A stretch of DNA of 64,000 bases from Anthonomus grandis grandis (lineage: Eukaryota > Arthropoda > Insecta > Coleoptera > Curculionidae): assembly GCF_022605725.1 (NCBI RefSeq), contig NC_065558.1:3844001-3908000 (forward strand), given 5' to 3'. Below are positions 35,101 to 47,254 of this stretch, one piece after another. Position 1 is the first letter of the stretch; each line of letters begins with the position of its first letter. A program made the position numbers and the translations under genes. The notes below the pieces were generated by a model that did not search any database, was not told the origin of the DNA, and worked only from the letters and a program-made list of their open reading frames with translations.

Positions 35101-35779
35101 TGCGTTTTCGTCCTGGTGCTCGTCGCCCTTTTTTCGTAAGGAAGCGGTATTTTTCATGTCCTTCTTATTAGCCATAGTAGATCCCTAGTGATCAATATAT
35201 ATCATTAGTATAGAGGATGTTCGTTGCTTAATTTCGGACAAAATAGATTCAGAGTAGAACATTCATCGGGAAAGCACGCAGTCCTGCTTAACTCCGCTCA
35301 GAATTTCTATTTCAAGCTCGTTGATGCTAATATAGATTAGCGATAATTCTTATGTCTGACCCAGCTTGATGTTTTTAAGGTTTTGACTCCTTTTAGAATA
35401 TTGTACTTTAGATTTCTTATTATGTCTAAAACCTACATATCTAATTATAAACTGGAAGTTGCATGCTAAAGGTAGGAGTCGGGAGTTCTGTTCCAAGACC
35501 ATTTCTGACACCAAACTATGTATCTAAGATAGCTTTTTTAAAATTTTTATATGACTTTTAGACGTAGTTTTTGTACATAGCTCATAAGGCTTAGCAGCAT
35601 TTTGGCAGAATGATTAAAATCGACTTCAACCAGTCTTGTAATATTCTTCCTGAGATGTATATCGCGTGGAATAAATCAGTGGTGATACTATCCTCTGCTA
35701 TTTTAGGAATATTAATATAGATCTAATTAGGGCCTGCAGGTTTATCGTTTTTGACTGCCCGTATGATTTTCTATATTAA
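32156..35779. other. Spacer with two small repeat phrases and a less AT-rich block, no gene
   Basis: GAGGGTAATAAAATGA occurs at about 32681 and 33205, with a related copy near 32835, and CCATCTCACT occurs nearby twice, suggesting a small diverged repeat over 32630-33330. The stretch 34440-34900 is more mixed in composition and could hold regulatory DNA. I see no coding sequence. Confidence 0.4.
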
Positions 35780-37178
35780 ATTAATTGAAAAAAGTTACAG
35801 TAATTTTTGTTAAGCAGCAGACACAAACTCATTTATCGGATCAAATTTTTAAAAAGTACAAATTTCTCAACAAATTCATTAAAACACAAAATAAGCCCTT
35901 GACGTTTCTGTAGCGAATGCTTTTTAAATTACATTTATAGCTATAATAGCAAAAAAGTTGCATTAAATTTTGTTAGGCATCGATCATAAACTCATTCATC
36001 GGGTTCAACTTTTGAATATATCTTAGAAAGTAATGATTTCTCAAGGAATTTATTAACACGTAAAATAAGCCCTTAGTTTTTATTAAATGAACACTATTTA
36101 AAGTTTTTTTCTAGCTAAAATAGCAAAAAACTTAGAGTAAATTTTGTTGGGCAGCAATCATGAAGTCATTCCTCGGGTTCAACTTACGATGATATCTTAA
36201 GAACTACACGTTTTTCAAAAAAATTGTAAAAACACAAAAGAAGCCTCTAACTCTTTTCAAATGAACGCCTTCTAAATTTCTTTTATAGTTATATAACCAA
36301 AAAAGTTATAGTAAATGTTGTTAGGTAGCAGTCACAAAGTCATGTCGGATTCATTTTTTTAAGATATCTCAAAAAGTACAAATTTCTCAACAATTTCTTT
36401 AAAACATAAAATAAGCCCTTGACGTTTTTTTAGCGAATGCTCTTTAAATTTTATTTATAGCCATAATAGCAAAAAAGTTACATCAAGTTTTGTCTGAAAA
36501 AAGTTACATGAAGTCATTAGTCGGGTTCAACTTATGATGATATCTCAAAAACTACACGTATTTCAAAAAAATTGTAAAAACACAAAATAAGCCTCTAACT
36601 TTTTCAAACGAACGCCTTTGAAATTTCCTTTATAGTTATATAACCAAAAAAGTTATAGTAAATGTTGTTAGGTGGCAGTCACAAAGTCATTTGTCAGATC
36701 CAATTTTTAAATATATCTCAAAAAGTACAGATTTCTCAACAAATTTATTTAAACACAAAATAAACCCTTGACGTTTCTTCAGCAAATGCTTCTTAAATTA
36801 TATTTATAGCTATAATAGCAAAAAAGTTATATCAAATTTTGTTAGGCATCGATCATAAACTCATTCGTCGGGTTCTACTTTTAAAGATATCTTAGAAAGT
36901 AATGATTTCTCAAGTAATTTATTTATATGTAAAATAAGACCTTGGTTTTTATTAGGCGAATTCTATTAAATTTTTTTTAGCTATAATAGCAAAAAAGTTA
37001 GAGCAAATTTTGTTGGGCAGCAATCATAAAGTCATTCGTCGGGTCCAACTTATGATGATATCTTAAAAACTACACGTTTTTCAAAAAATTCGTAATAACA
37101 CAAAATAAGCCTCTAGCTTTTTTTAAACTGACGCTTTTTAAATTTCTTTTAAATTTATATAATCAAAAAAGTTATAGT
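35780..37178 (-). repeat. 173-bp satellite, left part of the split array
   Basis: The phrase GCAAAAAAGTTA or a close variant recurs about every 173 bp (near 35948, 36123, 36299, 36471, 36645, 36818, 36989 and 37165). Units also share TTGTTAGGCAGCA, AAGTCATTCGTCGGGT and ACACAAAATAAGCC. Three unit types differ at GACGTTT, TTGGTTTTTATT and CTCTAACTTTTT and mostly follow each other in that order, giving a three-unit higher order of about 520 bp. One unit near 36471 is mostly deleted. Strand is arbitrary. Confidence 0.88.
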
Positions 37179-37208
37179 CAAAGTCAAGTCAAAGTCAAAG
37201 TCAAAAAA
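37179..37208 (-). repeat. Microsatellite tail of the LINE
   Basis: Tandem TCAAAG units (TTTGAC on the LINE's own strand) form its 3' end. Short simple repeats at the 3' end are common in several LINE clades and mark the point where reverse transcription began. Confidence 0.85.
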
Positions 37209-37538
37209 GTTTATTACCAAAAAAATAGTTATAAATATAATTAGGTACATAAGAAAAAAAAATTGACAATTTTTGGTAAAACGAACTGCTTCGCGATTAT
37301 ACAAAACCGATAGCGCAATTTGCGTGAAACAGGCCTTGAAAACATTATAAAGAAACACAAAAAAAAATTCCTAATTAACCTAAAAAAGAACAAAACTAAA
37401 ACTAAAAAGGGCAGAAACAAAAAATGGCAAAGCAATTTGGCTGGCATGCGACGAAAGGCAACAAGAATAGACAAAAGAGAACCACAAAAGTAAGATTGAA
37501 CAGGCCAGCTTATCTTTGGTCTTAGTTGATTTTGCAGT

Positions 37539-39551
37539 TTATACTAGTAGGTATCTACTACTAGTCATACTACTAGGCATCTCGTTGGGAGTCGAGAAGA
37601 ATTTGCTTAACCTTGGTGTAAAATTTATTAAGTGACAAATCTTTAATATTATTTGGCAAGTTATTCTAACTCCGACAACCGAAAATGACTTGTGGAAGTT
37701 ACTTGTTCTATGTTGAGGTATCCTAAAATTTACAACATTACGAGTATTGTGTAAATGCGAGACAGTAGTAGATAACTTATTTAAATAAGGGGGTTGACCC
37801 GACTTTATTATTTTATATATAAAGACATATGTATGTAATTTTCTTCTCCTTTCCATATTTAAAATTGAATTTATGTTTAAATAAGGTGTGGTATGCTCCC
37901 GATAGGCAGCGCTATAAGAAAATCTTATACAGCTATTCTGCAATTTTTGTATAGATCTAGAAAGCTCAGATGTTACATAATTAGAATATACGATATCACC
38001 GTAGTCGAGTAAAGAGAGAATAAGGCTGATGCAGAAATAATATTTGGTTTTACTCTTTAAGACATTTTTAAATCTGTACAGATTTCTAAGACGCATATAG
38101 CCTATATTTAACTTATTCTTAATGTGTGTCTCAAAACAAAGGTTAGAATCTAAAGTCAATCCTAATATTTTCACTTCATTGACAACTGGCATTTTTTCTC
38201 CATTAATCTCAATATTTATATTTTTATATAAGTGTCTCAGAATTCCTGACTTACAGCTATATAAAATGATGTTTGATTTAGCAGGGTTAATTTTTAAGTT
38301 ATGCTCATTGGAAAAATTAACTATGTTTAGTATATCCGATTGAATTTTTTGCTCAGAAATATTAAAATTTAAAAAATTTAATGGCATGTATATCTGAGAA
38401 TTATCAGCATATTATTGTAATTTATAATGTTCAATAGAGTGCATATTCGCAACATAAATCGAAAATAAAAGAGGTCCCAATATAGAGCCTTGAGGAACAC
38501 CAACTTCCAAGTCAAGATAACTTGAGTGCTCCAAACTTCCATTGTTGGTTTTTAACAGCACCGAATGTGATCTATTTTTAAGATAGGAATCAAAAAAAGG
38601 AACTGTAGATTCGGAACAACCAAAATATCCCAAGTTTGCAAGGAGCATTGAGTGATTTATAGTATCAAATGCTTTGCTAAAATCAAGCACCGCCATGCAA
38701 GTACTTTGTTTATGTTCTTCGTTAAGGCTTATATTACCTAACATTCCCACCAGACTAGTAGTTGTACTATAATTCCTCCTAAATCCCGATTGCGTATCTG
38801 GAAGTATACCAAATTAGTTAACAAAATTATAAAGTTGTTGGTGAATATGCTTTTCTAGAATTTTAGAAACTACTGATAAAATACTTATAGGCCTTATGTC
38901 TTTTAGTTCTTTTGGATTAGAGATTTTTGAAATAGGTCTTATAAGTGCTTTTTTCCAGATATCAGGATATACATTTGTAAGAATGCAAGTTTTTAAAATG
39001 TTTAGAAGTGTTTTTTTACAAAAAGGTAGGCAAAGCTTGATATTATTTATACAAAGGCCGTCAGCTCCTATAGAATTTGATTTTATGGTCTTAAATATAC
39101 TGTTAGCCCTTTCTTCATCAAGAAGACTTAAATTTAATTCTTGAATACTATTATTCCATTTATTTTCATTGTAAAAATTTAATTTGGTTTGTGATATATT
39201 ATTGTTAATTTGGTTAACGCATTGAGAAAAATAATTATTTAGGGCTTCTGGATTACTAAAATTACAAGGCAAATCGGTATTCTTTGATTTAGTTAGATGT
39301 AGTTTATTAGCATTTATTCAAAAATCACGATTTTTTTTTTGTAGAAAGTGTGTTAAAATATGATATTTTTTCCGCTGAATAGCATGTTTTGTATAGTTTC
39401 GCAATTGCCTATAATAGTTTAAATTTAACTCAGTTTTATTTTTTTTATATTTTCGCAGTGCTTTATCTCGGAGCTTCATAAGCAATTTAATATTATCCGT
39501 TATCCATTTTTTAGTCTTAGATTTTAGTCTTAATTGGCGCATGTTTGTCAA
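37539..39551 (-). pseudogene. LINE reverse transcriptase, three nonsense codons
   Basis: One frame runs from 39551 to 37539, broken only by TGA at 39318-39320, TAA at 38814-38816 and TAA at 38412-38414. Recognisable in order: IRPISILSVVSKILEKHI, then SGFRRNYSTTT just after the second stop, FSKAFDTINH, GVPQGSILGPLLFSIY, and the catalytic palm as YADN directly after the third stop. The usual motif is YADD, so one active-site Asp is Asn here. The C-terminal part (VKILGLTLDSNLCFETHI, later LSLLDYGDIVYS) is complete. It would have made the cDNA at the insertion site; this copy cannot. Confidence 0.92.
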
Positions 39552-40434
39552 CTAAACAAAGTATATTGTTGTTAAAAGCCACAAGTTTATCGTTAACGGA
39601 ATTTAGGTAATAGATACTATCCCAATTAAGTCTTAAAGCGTCATGCTCAAATAAATCCATATTAATAACACTATAATCCCTACATTTCATTTTAAAATGT
39701 CCCTGTTTACTTTTAGGAAACTCAAGACTACAGAATACTAAGTTGTGATCACTAATGGTTTGTGGCAAAGACAACGAACCGACACCATTTTTTGGGAAAT
39801 GTTTATTTATAAAAATGACATCAAGTAGGGTACTTGTATTGTTAGATATATTCCATCTTGTAGGCTCGGTTATTACTTGATTTAAATCAAATGTATTTAA
39901 GAGCGCTAAAAATCTGTCAGAAAGTCTACACTTCTTTAGTAAATTAATATTAATATCCCCCACAAAAACCACATGATCAAATAAAGGAATAATATTTGTA
40001 AATAGACCCTCAAGAAAACTGTTAATATCTGATGAAGGTGGACGATATATCACGGTATACAAAATATTTTTGATAGAAATCTGAGTTTTTATGCTTAAGA
40101 ATTTGAAGTTCTGTGGCGGGTTGTGAATATGATAAACTTCAAAATTAACATATTTTTTAACATAAAAACCGACCCCAACGCCACGCCCTAATCGATCTTT
40201 CCTGACGAAATTATAACCCTCAATTTGATGTGCCAAGTTATCAGTAGAAACCGTCAACCAGGTCTCAGTCAATCCCAAAATGTCAAAATTATTGTCAGTT
40301 ATATAATTTACAAATTCATCGAATCCAGTATTAAGGGACCGAATATTGAAATGAGCACATAAAAACTTATTATTGGATTTTAATAATTGATGCGTATTAA
40401 GACCAAACTGGCCATTTTGGCCATTATCATCCAT
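39517..40434 (-). pseudogene. LINE apurinic-type endonuclease domain
   Basis: Open from ATG at 40434 to 39517. Motifs in order: HFNIRSLN, LGLTETWL (catalytic Glu), GVGFYVKK, VIYRPPSS, FVGDININ (catalytic Asp/Asn) and TISDHNLVF (SDH). All residues expected in the domain are present. The frame then shifts by one base relative to the reverse transcriptase between about 39517 and 39551; the other frame resumes with KSKTKKWITDN. It would nick target DNA to prime reverse transcription. Intact as a domain, but cut off from its polymerase. Confidence 0.9.
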
Positions 40435-40833
40435 TACAAAAAACAAGATTGTTCCTATTACCCTCCGTCAGCACCCCACGCCAATGCCATGCCCCCGAAA
40501 AATAACTAGCTATATCCATAAAAGATAAAACTAAGAATAACATAAAAAAAAAAGTTGCTACAACACATAAAACTATGCTAGGCATATATAAAAAGAAATA
40601 AACAAAAATGAAATTAAATCCCTAATAGAGTCGGGTATTTCGAATATAAATTCAGTGTGTATATAACCCATTAAAAATATTAAGCTTCAACCTTATAAAC
40701 TAGTTACTGTATTAAATTTACTTTTCAACAACAGCCTTCTTACTATGCTATTACGGATTGACAAAAAGAAAATTAATCGGTTTCTGCCAAAAAAAAGTAA
40801 ATAAACAAACAGTAAATGAAAAAAACATATAGT

Positions 40834-41590
40834 AAATGTTGTTAGGTAGCAGTCGCAAAGTCATTTGTCAGATCCAACTTTTAAAGATATCTCATAAAGT
40901 ACAAAATTCTCAACAAATTCATTAAAATACAAAATAAGCCCTTGACGTTTCTTTAGCAAATACTTCTTAAATTATATTTATTGCTATAATAGCAAAAAAC
41001 TTACATGAAATTTTGTTAGGCAGCAATTATAAACTCATTCGTCGGGTTCAACTTTTGAAGATATCTTAGAAAGTAATTATTTTTTCAAGAAATTTATTAA
41101 CATGTAGAATAAGCCCTTGGTTTTTATTAAGCAAACACTGTTTAATTTTTTTTCTAGCTATAATAGCAAAAAAGTAAGAGTAAATTTAAATGGGCAGCAA
41201 TCATGAAGTCATTCGTCGGGTCTCACTTTTAAAGATATTTCAAAAACTACAAGTTTTAAAAAAAATTTATAGCAATAAAAACGCAGCCGTTTGATTTTCT
41301 TTATCGAATGCCTTTTAAATTATTTTTATGGGTATAATAACAACAAAGTTACAGAAAATATTGTTAGGTAGCATTCATAAACAAATTTGTCGGGTCCAAC
41401 TTTTGTTGATATCTCAAAAAATACAAGTTTTCAAAAAAAATTATTGGGTTAACACAAACTAAGCCATTGGATTTTTTTTAGTGAACGCTTTTTAAATTAT
41501 TTTTATAGCTACAATAGCAGAAAAGCTACAACTAATTTTATTAGGCAGCAGTCATAAACTCATTGGTCGAGTCTAGGGACAGTCAGATTA
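40834..41590 (-). repeat. 173-bp satellite, right part of the split array
   Basis: Continues the array after the LINE with about four and a half units. They become more diverged to the right, the last ending near 41590 with CATTGGTCGAGTC. Confidence 0.87.
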
Positions 41591-42759
41591 GTTTTTTATG
41601 TCGAAAGTTGTCTCACGACTTTTTTAATTTCCACTGCATTTCACTTTATTATTTATCTCTGAATCGTATTGACGGTATGTAATACATCCAATTATAGACG
41701 AGGATAATCATTTCATAGTGATCGAGCATGATTCTCTAGACACAGGCGCGAGGCGGGTTCTTATAAGGAAAAATAGGGCAAAACTTATTTTTTTAATTTA
41801 TTTCAAAAAATAAAGAAGAGATAAAAATGACTTGGAGTACCTGCAAGTTATGCCATACATTGGGATGTAAATTTAATTTACTAATAAATATTCTGATGGT
41901 TAATTGATCAAAGGAAAATATTACAAAAGTGAGAGCTTTTTGAATTCCTGAGATATTTCCTTACATAATAATCTTGAAATATTTTAAATTTCAAAAAACA
42001 TTACTCTCATTCACTCACAATAAAAAAATGGGCAGTTTTACATTTTTTTTCTCTTAAGTAGTGAAAATAAATAAATTTATTTATTTCCTGATAAAAGCGG
42101 ACCACTCATTTTCTCTCATTTAATTAGCAACAGAACAACAGTTTCTCATAGTTTAGTAAAGAAACGAGTTCATTAAAGTTAAACGTGTTATTAAAAGTAG
42201 CCTTTTAAATTTAATTTTAAGTTATCATTTATTTGATATTTTAATTAGGATGTTTGAAATTTAATCCGTTGGTGCTTCCTTTTGATTAAAATTAGAAAAT
42301 ATTTTCTGGAATTCGAGCACTTACAATAATTGATAAGAATTAAACTAGGTCTTTAACTATTCAAAATACTTAGTTTTCATTTTATTACTTTTAGATTTTT
42401 GGCAAAATGATCTGATTAATTAACTTAATCAATAACTACTTTGGTGCTTTCTTACACACTATATCTCCTAAATTCCAACAACAAATAAATTTTTTTGCTA
42501 TTGTTAACTATTTCTATGACTTAAACGCGTCTTTAAGATTGTAATGTGATAAAGATGTAATGATAAAGATGTAAGAAAATGAAGATTTTCTAATTCTATT
42601 TGTTTTTTAGAAAATCACTTCTTAAAAAAACAAATTCTAAATAGTTCTTTGGCCTCTGAATAATAAGTATTTTGCCGACCAAAATTTGTGTATAAGCAGA
42701 TAAATTAATTTGCGCGTAAACCCAAAATAATATTAGATATTCGAAATGAGCTTGGGAAT
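41591..42759. other. AT-rich spacer, no gene seen
   Basis: No gene, clear repeat or RNA signature was recognised. Confidence 0.4.
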
Positions 42760-43075
42760 AATTATACTATTGCTACAGCTTTAGCTATAGTTACTATTGA
42801 CTTAATTGAGGCTTGTGATAAGGATGAAAATACGATATTGACCATTCTAGACTTCTCCAAAGCATTCGACATAATTAACCATTGCCTTATGATTGCTAAG
42901 TTAATGTATTATGCTTTAAGATAAATCTCTTCATTTACTGAATTTGTACTTAAAGGATAGGTTACAGTGTGTATCACCAATTGGGATATTTATTCTTTGT
43001 AATCTACACATGTTAAAATCGATGAAAAATAATTGTAAGCTTACGCTGATAACACTCAGTTATAAAAACATTTTA
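42760..43075 (+). pseudogene. LINE reverse transcriptase relic
   Basis: The plus-strand frame from 42760 to the stop at 42922-42924 reads ALAIVTIDLIEACDKDENTI, then LDFSKAFDIINHCLMIAKL. LDFSKAFD.INH is a reverse transcriptase core motif. After stops, YADNTQL near 43035-43070 marks the palm box, again with N for the second D. The GVPQGS block expected between is decayed. Confidence 0.8.
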
Positions 43076-43201
43076 AATCTGAAAATTAATTGAATTACCA
43101 AATACCTTAACTAATGATGATCTGAAAACTATAAACGAACTTTCTATAAATTATAATTAAAAAATTAACACATACCAAAAAATGCCAAAACGTACATGTT
43201 T

Positions 43202-43494
43202 TTTTTTTTATGGTAAACACAAGCACAAGAGGAAAATCCTATGTCAATCTTGGAGTGGTGCTTGCGCGGAACAGAAAAAACTAAATTTTATTAAAGGAGC
43301 TTACGTTGCAACAATATAGAAAATTTAAGTTTAAAAGATGTATAAAGCATAAAAGAGACATTGGAAAACTTCACTTTCTATGGATATTACCAGATATTTT
43401 CAAATGATCTAGACAGTAATAGACAATAGAGGCTATATTAGTGAAAAACGTAACTTATTTTATGCTCTTCTTATTGATATAGTATTTCCAAAAT
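43202..43494 (-). mobile_element. 293-bp retroposon-like insertion with 20-bp target duplication
   Basis: ATGCCAAAACGTACATGTTT occurs at 43182-43201 and again at 43495-43514. The first copy is followed by a T run, which on the minus strand is a poly(A) tail at the insertion's 3' end. Long duplications and a poly(A) tail are marks of LINE-driven retroposition. The inserted sequence is not a tRNA-type SINE that I recognise. Part of it (43270-43400) resembles 43890-44010, so it may belong to a local repeat family. Confidence 0.6.
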
Positions 43495-43514
43495 ATGCCA
43501 AAACGTACATGTTT

Positions 43515-46500
43515 ATGACACCCTAGGAATAAAAGAATACTGTTATATATGCTCAGATTCATATCTTACTTTCAAAAAAAATCATGAAATCAAGTCTTTT
43601 TTCATCGTCATCGTCTTTTTTTCGATAACTGTTGACTTGATAGGACATGATACATGAAACATGCGTAGAATTCCAGGCGAAATTCAAAGATGAAATTAAA
43701 AAAAGGTGCTTTCATTTGAAAAAATTAAGTTTATGGTCGTAATTTATTTTTGAGCAACCCTGTAGATACAAACTTCACTTACAAAAATGCGCAACTTGAA
43801 ATAAAAATCGACGGATCTGAGCGTTTTTTTTCCTGAATTTTAAATGAATTTAGACATAACTTTTGGGATGCACTGTATATGCTGCATTCAAACTACAATT
43901 TAATAAAACCTCTTACTTTGAAAGGATATAGCAAATTCAAATTTAAAATACGTACAAAGTAAGTATAGCGGATAAAAGAGATGTAAGAAAACTCCACTTT
44001 CCTTGACAGAAAATTAACTTAAATCATAAGTTTTGCATTTACGTCATACTTCGTTAAATCCGAAGCGAAAAAAACTCATTACCCAACAAACTGGCTCTTT
44101 ACAACACGTCAACAAAGCACTTACAAAATAATCTAATACTCAAAGGTGCAGGCACGACGAAACGAGAAAATTGAGAGCACGTCTGATATTGTTGCAGAGG
44201 GAAATTCTCATATTACAAATTTCTGCACTCCCGGAATATCAATTTTCAGTTTTACCTTATATTGTATCGCATAATGGGAGTATGATTACGTTGAATTTCT
44301 TGGGAAGTTATAATGCGGTTCTGTTCGGGATAAGCTAAAGTAGCTTTCATAAAAAAAAAAACCTCTTAGGCTTTTTACTATATATATCCTACTTAACCCT
44401 GTCCACCTCTCGATAATTAATTACTACAGTCACTCATTTGAGCAAAAAAACTTTGCCTGTTTCCCAAATTTTTTCTTCTAATTTGTCTTTATTAATGACC
44501 GTGCTTTTGCCATAATTAATTTAGCGAGCACGTCACCGCCTAACTTAATTTTCCGCGAGAAAAATCATCCCTTTGGCCAAACAACCTGAGTGCTCATTTT
44601 TTCCTTTCCTTGGACCCTTTTGTTTAAGGGGATGACTTGTAATTTGTTATTTTAAGAGACACTGCGGATGAAGTTATATAAAGTAACTCACCCCATCGTT
44701 TGTTTCTAGTTTTATCGATCAATCAATCAAAATGATTTGTAAAAGATACATTAACTCGTAATGCTATTAAGCAATTTTGTTGAATCATGTATACTTATAG
44801 ATGTAATGAGTCACGAATTGGAAATAATAGATTTTCATATATGGGTTTAAAGAAAGAAATTATGGCCAAACTTTCCTTCTTTAAAAGTTTGTTTGCTGTA
44901 TCAAAAGTCTTTTATTGACTAAATTGTTAAGGGCTTTCTATAAGGATGACTTGGCTTTTCAAACAAGGGGGAACGAATTTTGCTTATACAGGGAAAAAGT
45001 TTGATTACTTTGTCGAAATAGGGGTGGAGTTACAATTTATTCATGCAAATATTTATCTCTTTATGAACTCTTTTTATTTAGCATTATAACCAAATTTCCC
45101 AACAAACTATTTCAATTAAACTCAAGTTTATGACTTCCTTTATAAGGGATTCAACCTTTAAAAAACCAGGTCGTTTCCAACCGTATGAAGAGACCCGTCT
45201 CCACCGTTCGCCCTCCCTTTATTATATTTATAAACTTATTTCGTATTCTTAACGCACTTTTCCCGAGGGACGTTCAAGAAGTTCCCCGCTACTGCAGCTG
45301 AGCGTGAAATATTAAACCGCCCTCAAAATGTGTCTATTACATACAGAGCACAAGTAATAACATAAATACACGAATAAATCTTTAGGCAGTCGGTGTGCTG
45401 TAACCAATTTTGAAAACGTCAAATAAATTGGCGATTTATGCATGGAATACTGGGAAATTGACGGGTCTTGTTTGTTTCTTACTGAAAAAATTACGCCCAT
45501 TTGTTTTGGTTTAAGGGTTATTATACATCGAAGGGATTTGAAAATGGATGATAGGGAGGATCATACCATAATATTTTATTTTAATGAGCAATCGATATAA
45601 CTGGCTGGAAGCTCTGTATATTTATTTAAATGTACGAAATACGTTCATGTTAAAAAATAGTAAAAGTTTATTAAATAAATTGTATGTATGAAGTGATAAA
45701 ATTGTATAATAATATTAATTTTTTATTATTGAATTATTTATACTTTTTTGGCAAAGTTGTTAGGGTAATATGAGAAAATTAGATACTGGCAATATTACGA
45801 ATTAATAAAACATAATTTGCAGAAGATTTAGACGATAATTCATAAGTAAACTGACAATATACAAAAAATTAAAAAAATATATAAATTTTTATTATTGTAT
45901 CGGCATTTGAGCCTAAAATATCATTAAAGTGGTGTCTTTTCTGTTAGTGTTCAACACACGTAGTCAGAAAGGCACAATTTCCAGAGCATTTTCGGACACA
46001 TTAAGATTTTTTTAATATTGAAAGAATGATATAGAAAAGAAGCCCAATTTTTTTCATAGATCTCTATATAATATGTAAAATAAAGAAGGGTTATAAAATG
46101 TATCTTTTTCTGTATTATGCAAGAAAACATAATTTTCAGACATTAATCTAAAAATTAAATAATAATATAGAAACAATTAAAAAAAAATTTCTTCTTGTAA
46201 TTCTATCCTAGTCTGAGGAATTAGAACAAAAGAAAAATGTAAATTTTTTTCTATTAAATTAGGCCTATTAAATTATTTCTATTAAACTACTAAAGAAAAC
46301 TCGAATTTTCACAAGATCCATGCAGCATGAAATAATATGCTTGACCTGTAAAATGTAAGCAATAGGAAATATATATTAGTTGAGTTTTTGCATTTGCAAC
46401 CTTAATACCGATTTTCGATTATTTTTTTTTAATGCTCTAGATTTTAGTATCGGAAAATTTATTTATTTATTTTTTTTAATAATTTAATAGAATCTATACT

Positions 46501-47190
46501 TCTATACCATATTAATTAGTAAATTCATCATAATCAGTCACTATTTAGATATCTATACATTTTTTCAAATTTAGGTTCTACAAACAGTCAACCTTAATAA
46601 GATGTAAAAACTAACTGGGCATTCCGCGAATTCATTATATATATAACTTTATTATTGATGTGAATATACGTGAATCCTTTGGCTGAAATGATTTCTACAG
46701 GAGCTGGTACTTCCTAGAGGTGCTGAGCTTTATTCTTGAAGGAATAATGTTTAGAAGTATCACTATACTTAATTAAAATTTCTGTTAAATGCAGTGTATA
46801 ATAATTTTCGTAAATATTCTCTTTATGTTCAGACTCTTGGTAACCTTTGCTGATTAATCACACTTGTAATCCTTCGAAGCACATCAAGAAAAATTTTATA
46901 CCTATACCATAGTATACCTTGGACCACTTCGCAAAGCTGGATACTGTTTTTCCTTAGGAATAATTCAAATTAAACACCTGGTTAGCTGACTTTTTGGTGA
47001 GTAAAATGCGTGCTGCTTATATAGCTATTGTTTAAGACCTTAGGACCATTGTGTTGAGTCTGGTACCTTGGGCTAGTGGCACTTCTCGCACTAGTTTCCT
47101 AATTGAAAGAACTCGACCATTATCTCAAAGAGGCTTACGTAAACAGAGAAAAATAACGACTCTAAGTCTCGGTCTCAAAATATATATTTT
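43515..47190. other. Spacer, no gene seen
   Basis: 43740-43880 holds two right-hand ends of TACAGGGTGT-type elements (CAACCCTGTA near 43755 and GATGCACTGTATA near 43865) without matching left ends. 44400-45330 is less AT-rich and looks single-copy. 45550-46700 is very AT-rich. 46700-47190 is mixed, unique-looking sequence. Confidence 0.4.
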
Positions 47191-47195
47191 TTTAA

Positions 47196-47239
47196 ATAAG
47201 GTTACATGTTTCGCTTAAAAAAACATCATCAGACCTTAT
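47196..47239 (-). ncRNA. Predicted type I hammerhead ribozyme
   Basis: On the minus strand: AUAAGGU, then the core CUGAUGA (47226-47232), stem II GUUU-UUUU-AAGC with its loop, the core GAAAC (47208-47212), the palindrome ACAUGU, the cleavage triplet GUA, then ACCUUAU. The first and last segments pair over 7 bp as stem I. All invariant bases of a hammerhead are present. The very short palindromic stem III is typical of hammerheads from Penelope-like elements and retrozymes, which are known to work as dimers. Self-cleavage itself is predicted, not shown. Confidence 0.75.
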
Positions 47240-47254
47240 AAACTAGTCAATAAG

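Larger units (their letters stand above)
37179..40827 (-). mobile_element. Nearly full-length CR1/Jockey-type LINE inserted in the 173-bp satellite
   Basis: Minus-strand order is 5' region, endonuclease, reverse transcriptase, 3' region and TTTGAC tail. Satellite sequence stops at 37178 and resumes at 40828-40834 exactly where it left off. TATAGT is repeated on both sides; the wider 14-base flanks (37165-37178 and 40820-40833) match at 12 positions, so the target duplication may be 14 bp. No ORF1 (gag-like) frame is visible in the 390 bases upstream of the endonuclease, so the copy may be 5'-truncated. Confidence 0.9.

Noticed and set aside
37179..37208. TCAAAG run considered as an independent microsatellite
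   Set aside because: It sits exactly at the LINE 3' end against the target duplication, so it is the LINE tail.
38122..39144. Plus-strand open frames of 73 and 82 codons
   Set aside because: Antisense shadows of the minus-strand LINE reverse transcriptase.
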